Below are positions 1 to 6,716 of a stretch of DNA of 8,968 nucleotides, one piece after another. Position 1 is the first letter of the stretch. Every line of letters starts with the position of its first letter. The stretch lies in the NCBI GenBank assembly GCA_016938515.1, contig JAFGUM010000502.1:1-8968 (forward strand). Direction: 5' to 3'. A program made the position numbers and the translations under genes. A model generated the notes under the pieces. It worked only from the letters and a program-made list of their open reading frames with translations, was not told the origin of the DNA and did not search any database. Origin of the DNA: Spirochaetales bacterium (GTDB taxonomy: Bacteria > Spirochaetota > Spirochaetia > Treponematales > UBA12059).

Positions 1-2
1 TC

Positions 3-101
3 CTGGACGCGCAAGCGTCCTGTCGTATCAAAAACAGCTACGCGGACTCTTCCGCAAGTCTGTACGTAGAATATACAGCACAGAAAGCCACACGTCAATA
101 A
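3..101 (+). CDS. Possible C-terminal end of a rightward gene (partial)
   Basis: A frame is open from the window edge to a TAA at 99-101 and encodes 32 residues ending in KATRQ. It has mixed codons with many C- or G-ending ones (CTG, GAC, GCG, TCC, ATC, AAC, AGC, TAC), much like the definite genes here. Composition turns sharply AT-rich just after the stop, as expected at a gene end. The peptide is too short to assign a family, and I see no motif. A second frame (from base 2, stopping near 116-118) is also open, so the frame choice is tentative. If real, the gene is convergent with the HAD gene. Confidence 0.28.
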   Translation: MDAQASCRIKNSYADSSASLYVEYTAQKATRQ

Positions 102-295
102 AATATTGAAATAAATCGACGAAAATCGCATACAAATATAGCGAAAAACGATTGATGATGTGAATTTGATACAAAATTACTTTGTGGGCACGATAAAAAT
201 GCTTCTGGGCTCGATTGAACGACGCTGGAGACGAAATAATTTTGAGTAGTGGCTCGACAAAATTGACGAGTTCGACAATTCTGGCAGACGACGGG
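102..295. other. AT-rich intergenic region with small repeats
   Basis: This stretch is much richer in A and T than the flanking genes and has no convincing reading frame. It lies after the leftward HAD gene ends at 296. GGCTCGA occurs twice (208-214, 251-257), TCGACAA occurs twice 18 bases apart (254-260, 272-278), and a 20-base imperfect palindrome lies at 261-280. A weak rightward promoter-like pair (TTGAAC at 215-220, TAATTT at 237-242) has no downstream rightward gene to serve. No hairpin followed by a T-run was found, so no terminator is called. Confidence 0.5.
261..280. repeat. Imperfect 20-base palindrome near the 3' end of the HAD gene
   Basis: AATTGACGAG is followed directly by TTCGACAATT. 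The two halves pair at five outer positions (AATTG/CAATT), mismatch at one A/A, then pair at CGA/TCG around a central GT. With only two central bases it is a poor RNA hairpin and looks more like a protein-binding dyad or chance. It begins 16 bases past the HAD stop codon in the direction of transcription. No function is assigned. Confidence 0.35.
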
Positions 296-985
296 TTACG
301 AATTATCGAGGATGTAGCGTTCCAGGTCGGGCCAGTGGTAGAAGACGAAGTCCGCGGCGGTCTGGATGTGCCGCTTCCTCGATATGAGGGCTGAGCGCAT
401 GCCCGCGGCTTTGGAGCCTGCTACGTCGTAGCTTTCGGAATTGCCGACGTACAGGATTTCTTCGTTGGGTACGCCGAGACGCTGCGCCAGCAGGTCAAAC
501 GACGCGCGGTCCGGTTTGACCAGGCCGGTCTCCTCGCTGGTCATCGCGACGTCAAACTTGTCGGATAAGCCGAGCAGTTCGAGTTTGCGCTCGCAGGGGA
601 AGTCCGACAGCGCACCCAGGCGGTAGCCGCGGGTCCGCAGCGAGTCGAGCAGGGGCGCGACGTCGGCGAAGGGTTTGATAGACGCGAACACCTCGGTGGA
701 CGATCCGTAGAAGAAGTCTTCTATAGCGTCGTGAACGCGCTGCGGATCATCACCCAGCTTGGTGGCGGTGAGCTCGGCCTGGTGCCGGTGAAACGCCGCT
801 ATGCCGACGATGCCGCGCTGGCGGTACTCGGGAGAGCGGGACAGCCTTCGAAGCTCGTGCCTGACCTCATTGAAAGCCGACAGCAGCTTCATTCGCCGAA
901 TACCATGCCAGAACAGGCGCAGGTATATCGCAGAGGCGGGGTACAGAGTGCCGTCTATGTCAAAACCAACCGCGCGAATGGCCAT
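296..985 (-). CDS. HAD-superfamily hydrolase (phosphatase-like, subfamily IA type)
   Basis: This 229-residue protein is a haloacid-dehalogenase-fold hydrolase, probably a cytoplasmic phosphatase acting on a small phosphorylated metabolite; the substrate cannot be read from sequence. Motif I is DIDGTLY with nucleophile D9 and general acid/base D11. Motif II is the serine in ALSDFP (S127), motif III is K157 in GLVKPD, and motif IV is in YVGNSESYD (179-187) with D187. Between motifs I and II lies a helical cap of about 90 residues, as in subfamily I. Motif IV usually begins GD; here it is GN, leaving one acidic residue. The ATG at 983-985 follows AAAGGG on the coding strand with a short spacer, and full HAD length is reached from it. 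It lies 82 bases downstream of hydA on the same strand with a hairpin between, so co-transcription is possible but not shown. Family call is secure; the exact role is unknown. Confidence 0.9.
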   Translation of the reverse strand: MAIRAVGFDIDGTLYPASAIYLRLFWHGIRRMKLLSAFNEVRHELRRLSRSPEYRQRGIVGIAAFHRHQAELTATKLGDDPQRVHDAIEDFFYGSSTEVFASIKPFADVAPLLDSLRTRGYRLGALSDFPCERKLELLGLSDKFDVAMTSEETGLVKPDRASFDLLAQRLGVPNEEILYVGNSESYDVAGSKAAGMRSALISRKRHIQTAADFVFYHWPDLERYILDNS

Positions 986-1024
986 GGAACCCTTTATACC
1001 GGTTGAACAGGGGGGATGTCTACG

Positions 1025-1061
1025 ACGCGCCGGCGAAGAATCAGCAATTTCACCGGCGCGT
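1025..1061 (-). terminator. Stem-loop between hydA and the HAD gene (attenuator or 3'-end hairpin)
   Basis: ACGCGCCGG (1025-1033) is the perfect reverse complement of CCGGCGCGT (1053-1061). After a single C/A mismatch the stem continues with GAA/TTC (1035-1037 with 1049-1051), closing a loop of about 9-11 bases. The hairpin starts 7 bases after the hydA stop in the leftward direction. The transcript past it has no U-run (it reads towards CCCCCC), so it is not a standard intrinsic terminator. It may be a 3'-end stabiliser protecting hydA mRNA, a processing site, or an attenuator lowering HAD-gene expression. Confidence 0.45.
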
Positions 1062-1067
1062 ACAAGA

Positions 1068-2834
1068 TTACACCACCCGGGCCGCGTACTTTGTGTGCAG
1101 AAGAGCGTGCGATTCGTGGCCTAGTGGCGCTCCAAGGAATTCCCTGTACAAAGCCAGAACTTCCGGGTTCTCGTGAGACCGGCGAAGCGGCAAGCCCCTG
1201 TCCTCGGTGTATAGCGCCTGCCGTCGTTTTTCCAGTATTTCCCACGTTGCCGCGACTGGTTGTCCGCCTCCACCGAGGCAACCACCGGGGCACGACATTA
1301 TTTCCACAAAAGCGTAGGGGCTGGTACCCGCGGCAATGGCGTCGAGTACGACCCGGGCGTTTTTAAGCGTATGCGCGACGGCGACGCGAACGGTGCGGCC
1401 GTTTATCGCTATCGCGGCTTCTCTGATGCCTTCAAAGCCGCGCACGGCTTCCAGCTCAAGCGTCGGCAGAGGCGAGCCGGTAGCCAGCTCGTACGCTGTT
1501 CGCAGCGCCGCCTCCATTACGCCGCCCGTAGCGCCGAAAATGGTCGCTGCCCCAGTGCTGGCACCGAGCACGTCATCAAAACCCTCTTCTGGTATGGTAG
1601 AGAAGTCGATACCGGCCCTGCGCACCATGCGGGCTAGTTCTCTCGTCGTAAGCGCGTAGTCAACGTCGAAAAACGGTGTCCCATCGCGACCATGGTTCTG
1701 CCACCACTGCCAGGCTCCGGTCATCTCTGGTCGCCTGGCCTCTGATTTTTTGGCGGTGCACGGCATTATGGACACGACTACCACGGTGGCCGGGTCTAAC
1801 CCGAGCTTTTGCGCCCACCAGCTCTTTGCAAGAGAGCCAAACATCTGCTGGGGAGATTTGCACGTAGAAAGGTGCGGTAGCAGGGATGGGTAGTATGTTT
1901 CAATAAAGCGTATCCAGCCGGGGGAGCACGAACTGATCATGGGTAGCGTTCCTGCCGTGGACAGCCTCGACAGCAGCTCTGAGCCTTCTTCCATTATGGT
2001 AAGGTCTGCGGCGAACTGGGTATCAAAGACGCGATCAAAACCAAGCCTGCGTAGCGCCGCCGTCATCTTGCCCGTCACGAGGCTTCCCGCTGGCATGCCG
2101 AGCGCTTCGCCTAGCGATGCCCGGATAGCGGGGGCGGTCTGCACGATGACTGTTTTTGAGGGGTCGTGTATGGCGGCAAACACTTCGTCGGTTTCATCGC
2201 GTTCGGTCAAGGCTCCCGTAGGGCAGACCAGCGTACACTGGCCGCACGATACGCAGGCGGACTCAGACAACGGGCGATCCATGAAGGGCGCTATCCTGGT
2301 GCGGATTCCCCTCCCGGTAAATTCTATAGCCGATACCGATTGCGTGTCTCGGCACACCGCGACGCAACGGCCGCACAGGATGCACTTGTCGTTGTCACGG
2401 ACTATGCTCCAGCCAGAGGTATCGGCGATGCCTGGCTTGCGGGTTACAGGGAAAGTCCTCTCGCGAACGCCAACGAGCTCGGACAGGGCTTGCAGCTCGC
2501 ACGAGCCAGAGCGCAGGCATGACAGGCAGTGCTCTGGATGGTTTGCCAGGAGCAGTTCAACGACGGTGCGCCGTGCTTCCATAACGCGCGGTCCGCCAGT
2601 GCGTATTTTCTGCCCCGATTCGGCAGCGCGGACGCACGAGCGGACGAGAGATTTTGCTCCTGCCACTTCAACAACGCAGATGCCGCACGATGCGTTGGAG
2701 CAGACTCCCTGCAGGTGGCATAGGGTAGGGACGCGCACTCCGGCGACTCGGCACGCATCCAGTATGGTTGAGCCCGCGGCTACCGATACATCGTAGCCGT
2801 CAACAGTAAGAGTAACTACGCTGGATTCGTTCAT
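1068..2834 (-). CDS. hydA: [FeFe] hydrogenase catalytic subunit HydA (group A, bifurcating-type complex)
   Basis: This is the H2-forming/H2-oxidising subunit, 588 residues, cytoplasmic. Domains in order: plant-type [2Fe-2S] ferredoxin (C39, C50, C53, C67; C45 is extra); NuoG-like His-Cys3 [4Fe-4S] (H99, C103, C106, C112); 2x[4Fe-4S] ferredoxin (C151, C154, C157, C161 and C194, C197, C200, C204); then the H-cluster domain. H-cluster motifs are L1 SSCSPGW (301-307), L2 MPCTAKKSE (357-365) and L3 EIMSCPGGC with GGGGQP (511-526), followed by the C-terminal small-subunit-like region ending near SHALLHTKY. The layout matches the four-domain CpI type, with no additional C-terminal cluster. L1 is TSCCPGW in CpI; here the second Cys is Ser304 (see findings). 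Two adjacent ATGs exist; the inner one (2832-2834) has better spacing from GGAGGA. Further upstream starts would run into hydB. No maturase genes (hydEFG) are in the window. Confidence 0.96.
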   Translation of the reverse strand: MNESSVVTLTVDGYDVSVAAGSTILDACRVAGVRVPTLCHLQGVCSNASCGICVVEVAGAKSLVRSCVRAAESGQKIRTGGPRVMEARRTVVELLLANHPEHCLSCLRSGSCELQALSELVGVRERTFPVTRKPGIADTSGWSIVRDNDKCILCGRCVAVCRDTQSVSAIEFTGRGIRTRIAPFMDRPLSESACVSCGQCTLVCPTGALTERDETDEVFAAIHDPSKTVIVQTAPAIRASLGEALGMPAGSLVTGKMTAALRRLGFDRVFDTQFAADLTIMEEGSELLSRLSTAGTLPMISSCSPGWIRFIETYYPSLLPHLSTCKSPQQMFGSLAKSWWAQKLGLDPATVVVVSIMPCTAKKSEARRPEMTGAWQWWQNHGRDGTPFFDVDYALTTRELARMVRRAGIDFSTIPEEGFDDVLGASTGAATIFGATGGVMEAALRTAYELATGSPLPTLELEAVRGFEGIREAAIAINGRTVRVAVAHTLKNARVVLDAIAAGTSPYAFVEIMSCPGGCLGGGGQPVAATWEILEKRRQALYTEDRGLPLRRSHENPEVLALYREFLGAPLGHESHALLHTKYAARVV

Positions 2835-2839
2835 CATAT

Positions 2840-2845
2840 TCCTCC
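2840..2845 (-). promoter_or_regulatory. Ribosome binding site of hydA
   Basis: GGAGGA on the coding strand sits in the 13-base gap between the hydB stop (2848-2850) and hydA. It is 2 bases from the first ATG and 5 from the second, favouring the second (2834) as the start. Its position immediately after the hydB stop fits translational coupling. Confidence 0.75.
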
Positions 2846-2847
2846 GC

Positions 2848-5800
2848 TCATCGCCACGGGCTTCGCGCGTTGGCCCTGATGTCACATCGCAGGCATCGCG
2901 ACGCTTCCGCCACGGCCTGGTTCCCTGAATAGCCCTGCGAAATTTCTGCAAAGCAGCCTCGCCTCTGCGAGGGCGGCACCTCCGGTGAGCGCATCGCGAG
3001 CGCTTCGACGGGTTCTGGCGGTACCTGCATCGAGTAGCCGAAGTCTTTGAACAGCGAAGCGAAGACGCTTCGCTTCATCAATGCTTCGTCTATGGCTCTC
3101 GCCGCCTGCTTGCCGAGTCCCATGGCTTCCGCGGCCGTTGCCGGGCCGGTAACCGCGTCACCTATGGCCCAGATCGAGTCGGAGGCCTTGCAGGTGAGGG
3201 CATCTCGTCGTATGCGGCCATCCGTGTGCACTGATACGCCGGTACCCGACAGGAAAGATGCGTCGACGCGCTCGCCAACGGCGACGTAGACATCATCGCA
3301 AGGGATATCTACGGTTTGATCCGTAGCTACCGGCGCAGGCCTTCCAGAAGCGTCAACGCCGCCGGCTCGCATCACTCTGAACCGCGCACCAACGACACGG
3401 CCGGCAGTACCCAGCACTTCTAGCGGCTGTAGCGAGTATTCGAAGCGTACGCCCTCGTCTTCGGCTCCCTTGATTTCAACCGCGTTCGCAGGCATGTCAT
3501 CCCTTGAACGCCGGTACGCCACCCGTACCTCGCAGTCCAGCCTTGCGAGCGTGCGCGCGGTGTCTATGGCGACGTTGCCGCCACCTATCACGAGGGCGCG
3601 TTTACGTGGTACTGGAGCCGTACCCAGCGCAAACTCTTCCAGCCACGCGTAGCCGGCGTGTACGCCGTCCAGTTCTTCGCCCGGTACGCCGAGGCTGCGG
3701 TCAGCATGGGCGCCGGAAGCTACAATAAGCGCGTCATGGCGGCTAGATAGAGCATCCACGCTCACGTCCACGCCCACCGCGGTATTGAACACGAACGTGA
3801 CGCCGAGCAGAGTCCAGAGTTCCAGCTCCGTATCCAGCACCTCTTTTGGCAGTCTGTACGCGGGTATGCCGTAGCGGAGTATGCCTCCGGCTGCCGGCCT
3901 GGATTCGAAAATTGTCACCTCGTAGCCGAGACGAGCCAGGTAAAAGCCAGCTGACAACCCCGCCGGCCCCGCGCCTATGATGGCTACTTTCAAGCCGTTG
4001 GATGGCAGTTTTTCATCTACGAGCCTGGCCCATACAGCCTTCTGTGCGCCAATCTTGTATATCGTATCCGCCAGGTACCGGTGCAGTTCTCCCTGTGCTA
4101 CCGGTTCATCCAGCGTTTCGCGCTTGCAGCGCATCTGACAGTGGAAATGGCAGATACGCCCCATGACACCGGGCAGTGGATTGTCGCGCAGGCTTAGCTC
4201 AAAGGCTTCTTCGAGTCGGCCTTCGCCCATCAGCGCCAGGTAGCCGGGAATGTTCATGTGCAGCGGGCAGGAGTTTTCGCACAGCGCCGAGAACAGGGCT
4301 TCGCAGGTACCCGCGGCGCAGCGTCCACCGATGATGTGATTTTCATACTCATCCCGGAAATACCGTAGCGTGGTGAGTACTGGATTCGCGGCGGTCTGTC
4401 CGAGGCCGCACAGCGACGAATCGCGTACGACGCGCGATAGGCGTTCCAGCGTGGCAATATCACCAGCCCTGGCTTCGCCTCGCGTAATGGCCGTAAGAAT
4501 TCGCAGCATCTGGGACAAGCCCTCTCTGCACGGGGCACACGCGCCGCAGGATTCAGCGGAGGTAAAGCCAACAAAATAGCGGGCGACGTCTACCATGCAG
4601 TTGTCCTCGTCCATCACCACCATGCCGCCGGAACCCATGATGGCACCCAGCTCGGCGAGGGCTTCGTAGTCGACGCGTGTGTCAAACTTGTCCGCGGGTA
4701 TGCATCCACCAGATGGACCACCCGTCTGAACCGCCTTGATGCGCTTTCTTGAGCCAGTGCCTTCGCCCATGCCGTACACTATGTCTGAAAGCGGCATGCC
4801 CAGTGGCAATTCGACGAGTCCCGTGTTCTTGACCTTGCCGACGAGGCTGAACACCTTGGTGCCCGGACTCCTGTCCGTGCCGAAGCGCCTGAAGTACGAA
4901 GCGCCGCGAGCCAGGATGACGGGGACGTTACACCAGGTTTCGACGTTGTTGATATTCGTTGGCTTGCCGAGGTAGCCCTTGGCGGCCGGAAAAGGTGGCC
5001 GGGGAGATGAGCGTCCGGCGCGCCCCTCGATGCTCGCTATCAGTGCTGTTTCCTCGCCACAGACGAAAGCGCCGGCGCCGCTTACTATGCGCATCGTCAG
5101 GGAGAAATCCGTACCCAGTACGCGATCACCGAGAAGGCCTGCCTCCGTAGCGTCAGCTATGGCTTTTTGGAGGCGATGGACGGCGAGAGGGTATTCGGCC
5201 CGGACGTACACGATGGCGGTAGAGGCTCCCATCGCGTAGGCGCCTATCGCCATGCCCTCAACGAGCATATGCGGATCGCTTTCTATTTCGTTGCGATTCA
5301 TGTACGCGCCAGGGTCACCTTCATCGGCGTTGCAGATGATATACCGTTCGGTGGCTTCGTTCTGGCGCATCATCTGCCACTTGACGCCCGTAGGGAACCC
5401 CGCGCCACCGCGCCCACGCAAGCCGGCGCTGGTGATTTCTGCTATAACCTCGTCTGGGCTCATGGAACCAATAGCCCTGGCCAGGGCTGAGTATCCCCCT
5501 ACGGCTACGTATTCGTCCAGGCTTTCGGGGTCTATGAGGCCGCAGTCTCGCATGACAAGCTTTTCCTGGCCTTTGAAGAACGGTAGCTCATTCCATTCTG
5601 GAACGTCGGGAAAGCCCTCCCCGAAGGTTATGGCGGCAGTTCTGAAATCCCAGCTTGATAGTTTGCATAGTGCTCGCGGTGCCAAGGCTGCGTAGGCGGC
5701 CTCGTCACTAGCTGCACGAACAAAATCGGCTGCCTGCGAGGCTTTGACGTCGCCAAAGAGCAGCACTGGTCGGTCTGGATGGTACACCATGAGCAAAGGC

Positions 5801-6000
5801 TCCAGAGCGCAGTAGCCGAAACATCCAGCCTTTTTTATGATGATATTTTTTCCTGTTGCCGCATCGACGAGCGCGTCGTACAGGGTGTCAGCTCCGTTTC
5901 CTATACCACAGGTTCCCATCCCAACGGAAATGGCGGGCACTTCTGGGTGCACGGTGGCCATGCCATTATAAGCCTTCGTAGCCAGTAGTTGTGCGTTCAT
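2848..6000 (-). CDS. hydB: NADH-oxidoreductase subunit HydB fused to a GltD/NfnB-like flavoprotein
   Basis: A 1050-residue diaphorase subunit of the hydrogenase. Residues ~20-100 are a thioredoxin-like [2Fe-2S] domain (C31, C60, C64). Residues ~110-555 are a NuoF core: the glycine-rich FMN/NADH segment GLRGRGGAGFPTG (193-205), NADEGDPGAYM (224-234), CGEET (314-318), and the N3-type [4Fe-4S] ligands C485, C488, C491 and C531. A CAAGTC motif (561-566) matches the CPAGxC start of the usual HydB ferredoxin tail, but then a GltD/NfnB-like module follows. That module has CENSCP (C574, C578), C617/C621/C625, the FAD site GAGPAG (676-681), the second nucleotide site GGGNVAID (806-813) and the FAD-closing WAIGDA (944-949). 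The tail has EASRCLRCD (C1036, C1039), which normally opens a GltD protein. T. maritima-type HydB is about 630 residues. Start ATG overlaps the hydC stop (ATGA) and has AAGGGGGG 7 bases upstream. NADH, FMN and Fe-S roles follow from family; an added NADP(H) role is inference. Confidence 0.93.
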   Translation of the reverse strand: MNAQLLATKAYNGMATVHPEVPAISVGMGTCGIGNGADTLYDALVDAATGKNIIIKKAGCFGYCALEPLLMVYHPDRPVLLFGDVKASQAADFVRAASDEAAYAALAPRALCKLSSWDFRTAAITFGEGFPDVPEWNELPFFKGQEKLVMRDCGLIDPESLDEYVAVGGYSALARAIGSMSPDEVIAEITSAGLRGRGGAGFPTGVKWQMMRQNEATERYIICNADEGDPGAYMNRNEIESDPHMLVEGMAIGAYAMGASTAIVYVRAEYPLAVHRLQKAIADATEAGLLGDRVLGTDFSLTMRIVSGAGAFVCGEETALIASIEGRAGRSSPRPPFPAAKGYLGKPTNINNVETWCNVPVILARGASYFRRFGTDRSPGTKVFSLVGKVKNTGLVELPLGMPLSDIVYGMGEGTGSRKRIKAVQTGGPSGGCIPADKFDTRVDYEALAELGAIMGSGGMVVMDEDNCMVDVARYFVGFTSAESCGACAPCREGLSQMLRILTAITRGEARAGDIATLERLSRVVRDSSLCGLGQTAANPVLTTLRYFRDEYENHIIGGRCAAGTCEALFSALCENSCPLHMNIPGYLALMGEGRLEEAFELSLRDNPLPGVMGRICHFHCQMRCKRETLDEPVAQGELHRYLADTIYKIGAQKAVWARLVDEKLPSNGLKVAIIGAGPAGLSAGFYLARLGYEVTIFESRPAAGGILRYGIPAYRLPKEVLDTELELWTLLGVTFVFNTAVGVDVSVDALSSRHDALIVASGAHADRSLGVPGEELDGVHAGYAWLEEFALGTAPVPRKRALVIGGGNVAIDTARTLARLDCEVRVAYRRSRDDMPANAVEIKGAEDEGVRFEYSLQPLEVLGTAGRVVGARFRVMRAGGVDASGRPAPVATDQTVDIPCDDVYVAVGERVDASFLSGTGVSVHTDGRIRRDALTCKASDSIWAIGDAVTGPATAAEAMGLGKQAARAIDEALMKRSVFASLFKDFGYSMQVPPEPVEALAMRSPEVPPSQRRGCFAEISQGYSGNQAVAEASRCLRCDIRANARSPWR

Positions 6001-6482
6001 GATTGATCCCCCCTTCTTATGTCATCAATGAGGGCGCACAGTCTTGCTGGGGTCATGCGCGAGTACATGGCGCCATCTACCGATACGACGGGAGCCAGCG
6101 CGCACTGGCCAAAACAGGCGACGGTTCGAACGCTGAACATCTTGTCCTCGGTCGTGAATGATGACTCCTCATCTTCCCGGAAGTCTGGAAAACCTAGCTT
6201 GTCCGCTGTTTCTTTAAGAAGCCCGAGCGAGCCGCGCGTATGGCAGGCTGTCCCGCGGCATACGACTATGGGGTGTTTACCCTGAGGCTTGAGGTTGAAG
6301 AACGAATAGAATGTTGCTACTGAATATACCCTCGAAAGCGCTTCGCCAGTTTCTGCGGCTACGCGCCTGAGGATTGATTCTGGCAGGTAGTCGTATTCGT
6401 TTTCACGCTGGGCATTCTCCAGTGCTGACAGCAGGGCACCCGGAGCCGGCGCTGTCCGCTCTGATTCCTGTGTTGTGTTCAT
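5997..6482 (-). CDS. hydC: NuoE-like thioredoxin-fold [2Fe-2S] subunit HydC of the hydrogenase
   Basis: The 161-residue protein belongs to the 24-kDa NuoE/HoxE/HydC family. It has an N-terminal helical part, then a thioredoxin-like domain carrying one [2Fe-2S] cluster with ligands C75 and C80 (CRGTAC) and C123 and C127 (CFGQC). The segment VATFYSFF (55-62) is typical of the family, and length is normal (about 160). It is expected to bind the NuoF part of HydB and complete the NADH-oxidising module. The ATG at 6480-6482 is chosen over the in-frame ATG at 6551 because GGGAG (6489-6493) lies 6 bases upstream and the upstream ATG falls in the likely promoter. It is the first gene of the leftward operon and shares ATGA with hydB. 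Nothing looks damaged. Confidence 0.95.
   Translation of the reverse strand: MNTTQESERTAPAPGALLSALENAQRENEYDYLPESILRRVAAETGEALSRVYSVATFYSFFNLKPQGKHPIVVCRGTACHTRGSLGLLKETADKLGFPDFREDEESSFTTEDKMFSVRTVACFGQCALAPVVSVDGAMYSRMTPARLCALIDDIRRGDQS
6008..6015 (-). promoter_or_regulatory. Ribosome binding site of hydB inside the hydC 3' end
   Basis: AAGGGGGG on the coding strand ends 7 bases before the hydB ATG (5998-6000) and lies within hydC. Together with the ATGA stop/start overlap it supports coupled translation and fixes the hydB start. Confidence 0.7.
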
Positions 6483-6488
6483 AAGAAG

Positions 6489-6493
6489 CTCCC
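6489..6493 (-). promoter_or_regulatory. Ribosome binding site of hydC
   Basis: GGGAG on the coding strand lies 6 bases before the ATG at 6482. It decides the hydC start; the longer ATG at 6551 has no comparable site. Confidence 0.65.
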
Positions 6494-6541
6494 AAAATAA
6501 CAGGGTGCGATACCGCGGCGTCCGGAGCGTCACGGTCGCTC

Positions 6542-6569
6542 TATATACCATACTAAATCACTCTGGTAA
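6542..6569 (-). promoter_or_regulatory. Candidate promoter of the hydCBA operon
   Basis: On the coding strand TTACCA (6569-6564) is followed after 16 bases by TATATA (6547-6542). The latter is preceded by TGG, giving an extended -10 form (TGGTATATA). Transcription would start near 6535, leaving a leader of about 50 bases before hydC. No Rex-like (TTGTGA...TCACAA) or FNR-like (TTGAT...ATCAA) dyad was seen. The matches are partial, so this is a candidate only. Confidence 0.4.
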
Positions 6570-6644
6570 TAATGCAAGCAAATTTATCTATAAAAATAAG
6601 AAATATTCATAAGTTTTGGGTGTTTGCGACAAGCCACGGGGGTT

Positions 6645-6672
6645 TTGGGACGACCTAGGGTGAAAATATTTT
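6645..6672 (+). promoter_or_regulatory. Weak candidate promoter of the NadD-like gene
   Basis: TTGGGA (6645-6650) and TATTTT (6667-6672) are separated by 16 bases, about 45 bases before the preferred ATG at 6717. The wider region 6552-6620 is AT-rich and includes TATAAA (6589-6594), which has no good -35 partner. If this promoter is used, the longer TTG or GTG starts upstream would be excluded. Confidence 0.22.
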
Positions 6673-6716
6673 TTATAGGTTGCGAGACCTGTGACGCGGC
6701 CGTACACTGTTCTGGG

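Noticed and set aside
215..242. Rightward promoter in the AT-rich left region
   Set aside because: Matches are weak and the next sequence is the 3' end of a leftward gene, with no rightward gene to express.
1939..2796. Long open frame (285 codons) on the + strand opposite hydA
   Set aside because: It lies wholly antisense to the Fe-S and H-cluster coding part of hydA. Its product is Ser/Arg/Thr-rich without motifs, and hydA is certain.
2835..2951. N-terminal extension of hydA giving 627 residues
   Set aside because: It would overlap the hydB 3' end by over 100 bases, lacks a ribosome site, and the homologous ferredoxin domain begins at the inner ATG after GGAGGA.
5252..5695. 147-codon open frame on the + strand opposite hydB
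   Set aside because: Antisense shadow of the conserved NuoF core; no ribosome site or recognisable domain.
6483..6551. Longer hydC from the ATG at 6551
   Set aside because: It covers the likely promoter and leader, has no ribosome site, and the added residues do not resemble NuoE.
6660..6716. Short lipoprotein-like signal before the NadD-like protein (GTG start, KIFFIGC)
   Set aside because: The hydrophobic stretch is only about five residues, too short for a signal peptide, and the downstream domain is cytoplasmic in type.
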